22,946 nucleotides of DNA from JAYFNU01 sp964622315. Lineage in GTDB: Bacteria; Bacillota; Clostridia; Oscillospirales; Ruminococcaceae. The notes beneath the pieces are model-generated. The model saw only the letters and a list, made by a program, of their open reading frames with translations. It had not been told where the DNA came from and did not search any database. Location: the NCBI GenBank assembly GCA_964622315.1, contig CAZUOY010000025.1, positions 1 to 22,946 on the forward strand. Reading direction: 5' to 3'. Made by a program: the position numbers and the translations under genes. Below are positions 20,671 to 22,946 of the stretch, one piece after another (the first letter of the stretch is position 1; every line of letters begins with the position of its first letter).

Positions 20671-21846
20671 CTAATCTATAATTCTAATGCGAATAACGCC
20701 GTCTATCGCCTTCAACTCGTTTACGCAAGCAGCGTCAGGCTTGCTGTTCATGTCGATAAGGGTGTAGGCGTAATCGCCGCGGCTCTTATTAAGCATATGC
20801 TCAATGTTATGCTTGTGGTTAGCAAGCACCGAGGTAATCTGTCCGACCATATTAGTGATGTTCTTATTAATAATTGCAACCCTTACAAAGCCTTCCGCTT
20901 TAGGCAGAACGCACTCGGGGAGGTTGACGGAGTTCTTAATGTTTCCGTCAAGAATATAGTCGCGAAGCTGTTTCGCCGCCATTTTAGCGCAGTTGTCCTC
21001 GCTTTCGGGAGTTGACGCGCCAAGATGAGGAATGGCGATAACACCTTTCTTTCCAGCGATAAAATCGTTCGGGAAGTCGGTAACGTAGCGAGCTATCTTT
21101 CCGCTTTCGAGTGCCGCCGCTATATCAGCGTCGTTTACGAGCGGTCCGCGTGCGAAATTAAGAATAACCGCGCCAGTTTTCATCTTAGCTATCTGCTCGG
21201 CGGATATTGTGTTTCTCGTCTTATCGTTAAGCGGAACGTGAATTGTGATATAGTCGCATTTTGTAAGTATGTCGTCTATGTTCGGGGTAAGCTTAACCGC
21301 ACGGGTCAGATGCCAAGCCGCATCGACAGACATATACGGGTCATAACCGATAACCTCCATGCCAAGACCGTTACAAGCGGCGTTAGCCACAAGAACGCCT
21401 ATCGCACCAAGGCCGATTACACCAAGCTTCTTTCCTGTAAGCTCGGGACCTACAAAATTATTCTTCGCCTTTTCTACAAGCTTATCAAGTCCTGTTGTTC
21501 CCTTTGCAACCTCGGCTTTTAGCCACTCGGCACTTGCAAGAACGTCGCGCCCCGCAAGAAGCATACCGCAGATAACAAGCTCCTTTACGGCGTTTGCGTT
21601 AGCTCCGGGGGTATTAAAAACAACTATTCCCTTCTCGCTGCACTGAGGAATGGGAATATTATTGGTACCTGCGCCCGCGCGCGCTATGGCGAGCAGATTT
21701 TCGGGAAGCGCGAGCTCGTGCATATCGGCGGAGCGAACAAGCGCCGCGTCGTAATCCTCGCCCTCGCTTGTGAGCGCGAATTTATCCGCTTTCAAGTAAT
21801 CGTTTACCACATCGGCAATATTGTTAAGCTTTTTTACCTTATACAT
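20671..21846 (-). CDS. serA: D-3-phosphoglycerate dehydrogenase, short type with ACT domain
   Basis: SerA oxidises 3-phosphoglycerate to 3-phosphohydroxypyruvate with NAD, the first step of serine synthesis. The 391-residue product has the 2-hydroxyacid dehydrogenase layout: N-terminal substrate domain, Rossmann motif GLGAIG (145-150), D169 of GYDP as a likely NAD-specifying acid, the catalytic Arg R233 in FARGPLV, and H274 in PHLGASTPE. An ACT domain follows (about 320-391), a candidate site for serine feedback. It lacks the intervening domain of long-type enzymes. The start is ATG 21846 with AAGGA upstream, 28 bases after the serC stop. The family also contains other hydroxyacid dehydrogenases, but serC next door makes this assignment firm. 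Confidence 0.95.
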   Translation of the reverse strand: MYKVKKLNNIADVVNDYLKADKFALTSEGEDYDAALVRSADMHELALPENLLAIARAGAGTNNIPIPQCSEKGIVVFNTPGANANAVKELVICGMLLAGRDVLASAEWLKAEVAKGTTGLDKLVEKAKNNFVGPELTGKKLGVIGLGAIGVLVANAACNGLGMEVIGYDPYMSVDAAWHLTRAVKLTPNIDDILTKCDYITIHVPLNDKTRNTISAEQIAKMKTGAVILNFARGPLVNDADIAAALESGKIARYVTDFPNDFIAGKKGVIAIPHLGASTPESEDNCAKMAAKQLRDYILDGNIKNSVNLPECVLPKAEGFVRVAIINKNITNMVGQITSVLANHKHNIEHMLNKSRGDYAYTLIDMNSKPDAACVNELKAIDGVIRIRIID

Positions 21847-21874
21847 AATTCAATTCCTTTTCGATATTGTCAGT

Positions 21875-22946
21875 TTATTTTTTTGCTTCAAAATCCTTAA
21901 TGCACTTTACAAGAGCCTCAATTCCCTCGACGGGCATTGCGTTGTAAATGGAGGCACGGCAGCCACCGACGGAACGGTGACCCTTAAGGTTAATCATTCC
22001 GCGTTCAACCGTCATGGCGAGGAATTCCTTGGTCATATCCTCGTCGGGAAGGGTGAAGGTAACGTTCATTATCGAGCGGTCTTCCTTCTTTACGGGGCTG
22101 TTGAAGATAGAGGATGCGTCAATGGCATCGTAAAGCATAGCCGCCTTATCAGCGTTCTTCTTTTCCATAGCCGCTACGCCGCCTTGCTCGTCAACCCACT
22201 CATATATAAGACCCGCCATATAAATTGAGAAGCAAGGCGGAGTGTTGTACATGGAGTTGTTGTCAGCCATCAGCTTATAGTTCATCATAGACGGAACGAT
22301 TGGGTCAACCTCATTGTCAAGCAAAGACTTCTTAATAATAACAACAGTAAGCCCAGACGGTCCCATATTCTTCTGCGCGCCCGCATAAATTAGTTCAAAC
22401 TTGTTGACATCAAACACCTTGCCGAGTATGACAGAGGATAAATCGCAAACGAGTGGAACATTTCCTGTCTCGGGAAGGGTGTTGTAGCAGCTGCCGAAGA
22501 TAGTGTTGTTTCCGGTGATATGTAGATACTTTGCGTCCTTTGAAAGCATATCGGGGGTTATCTTCGGTATGTATGAATATGTGTCCTCTTTACTTGAGGT
22601 AACAGCTACAGCGTTTGCCCACTTTTGACCTTCTTTATAAGCTTTAGTCGCAAACTGACCCGTAAGCGCATAGTCGGCGGTTTCACCGCGCTTTAATAGG
22701 TTCATAGGAACCATGGAAAACTGAAGCGAAGCACCGCCCTGCAAAAAGAGCACTGCGTAATCATCAGAGATGTTCATAAGCTTCCTGAGCGTAGCCTCTG
22801 TACGCGCAATAATCTCCTCAAAGGGACGGGAGCGATGGCTCATCTCCATAACGCTGCTGCCCGCGCCGGGATAACATACGAGGTCTTTTTGAGCTTTCTC
22901 AAGAACTGATAGAGGGAGCATCGACGGTCCTGCTGAAAAGTTAAAT
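21875..22946 (-). CDS. serC: Phosphoserine aminotransferase (5' end beyond the window)
   Basis: SerC is a PLP enzyme that transaminates 3-phosphohydroxypyruvate with glutamate to give phosphoserine. The reading frame continues past the internal ATG at 22921 to the window edge, adding FNFSAGPS before MLPLSVLEKA. This is the normal SerC N-terminus, so only a few residues are missing. Visible motifs are SVMEMSHRS (substrate phosphate region), LFLQGGASLQF, and YAGAQKNMGPSG with the PLP-binding lysine about 192 residues from the edge. The encoded part is about 356 residues, normal for the family. It is the first visible gene of serC-serA-DUF1015; its promoter and any leader regulation lie outside the window. 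Confidence 0.96.
   Translation of the reverse strand, partial: FNFSAGPSMLPLSVLEKAQKDLVCYPGAGSSVMEMSHRSRPFEEIIARTEATLRKLMNISDDYAVLFLQGGASLQFSMVPMNLLKRGETADYALTGQFATKAYKEGQKWANAVAVTSSKEDTYSYIPKITPDMLSKDAKYLHITGNNTIFGSCYNTLPETGNVPLVCDLSSVILGKVFDVNKFELIYAGAQKNMGPSGLTVVIIKKSLLDNEVDPIVPSMMNYKLMADNNSMYNTPPCFSIYMAGLIYEWVDEQGGVAAMEKKNADKAAMLYDAIDASSIFNSPVKKEDRSIMNVTFTLPDEDMTKEFLAMTVERGMINLKGHRSVGGCRASIYNAMPVEGIEALVKCIKDFEAKK

Noticed and set aside
21025..21522. 165-residue open frame on the plus strand opposite serA
   Set aside because: Antisense to conserved serA motifs with no recognisable domain or translation signal.

Overview
The window looks like chromosomal housekeeping DNA from an anaerobic Firmicute of class Clostridia, probably Oscillospirales/Ruminococcaceae-like; the order is inferred from gene neighbourhoods and protein style, not from a marker. 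Evidence: SepF next to a DivIVA-like start, a miaB - ymcA - mutS - mutL - miaA - hfq order like the Bacillus/Clostridium arrangement, strong AGGAGG-type ribosome binding sites, several TTG/GTG starts, and promoters of TTGNNN-17-TATAAT type. A run of ten Ns (17768-17777) marks an assembly gap, so this is probably a draft or metagenome-derived contig. I found no tRNA, rRNA, CRISPR array, insertion sequence or phage gene. No gene-free stretch exceeds about 155 bases.

Layout, right to left (most genes are on the minus strand). (1) 22946-19494: serine biosynthesis operon serC (5' end cut by the window edge) - serA - DUF1015 gene, closed by a strong terminator. (2) 19458-18206: a monocistronic regulator with winged-helix, BTAD and degenerate GGDEF-like domains, under its own promoter and sharing a bidirectional terminator with the convergent chrA pair. 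(3) 16966-18145, plus strand: two half-length ChrA-type transporter genes overlapping by ATGA; the second contains the N gap, which shifts its apparent frame. (4) 16946-15748: galM (GTG start), divergent from chrA, with its own promoter and terminator. (5) 15722-10819: uvrB-uvrA nucleotide excision repair operon. Its promoter carries two LexA-box-like sites, so SOS control is likely. (6) 10810-605: a compact eight-gene transcription unit: miaB, a YlbF/YmcA-family gene, mutS, mutL, miaA, hfq, an HlyD-like membrane-anchored protein and a GT-C-like polytopic membrane protein. Its genes overlap or are separated by at most 32 bases. (7) 587-1: sepF under its own TTGACA-17-GATAAT promoter, followed by the first 12 codons of a DivIVA-like gene that runs off the left edge.

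Functionally the window joins DNA repair (MutS/MutL mismatch repair; UvrA/UvrB excision repair), tRNA A37 modification (MiaA adds the isopentenyl group, MiaB methylthiolates it), RNA metabolism (Hfq, YmcA-like protein), cell division (SepF, DivIVA-like), serine synthesis and sugar/ion handling. I did not find a clearly new system. The most promising leads are the unassigned DUF1015 protein behind serC-serA, the cysteine tail of the YmcA-like protein beside MiaB, the regulator with a dead GGDEF-like domain, and the two membrane proteins of unknown role at the end of the mutSL-hfq operon.
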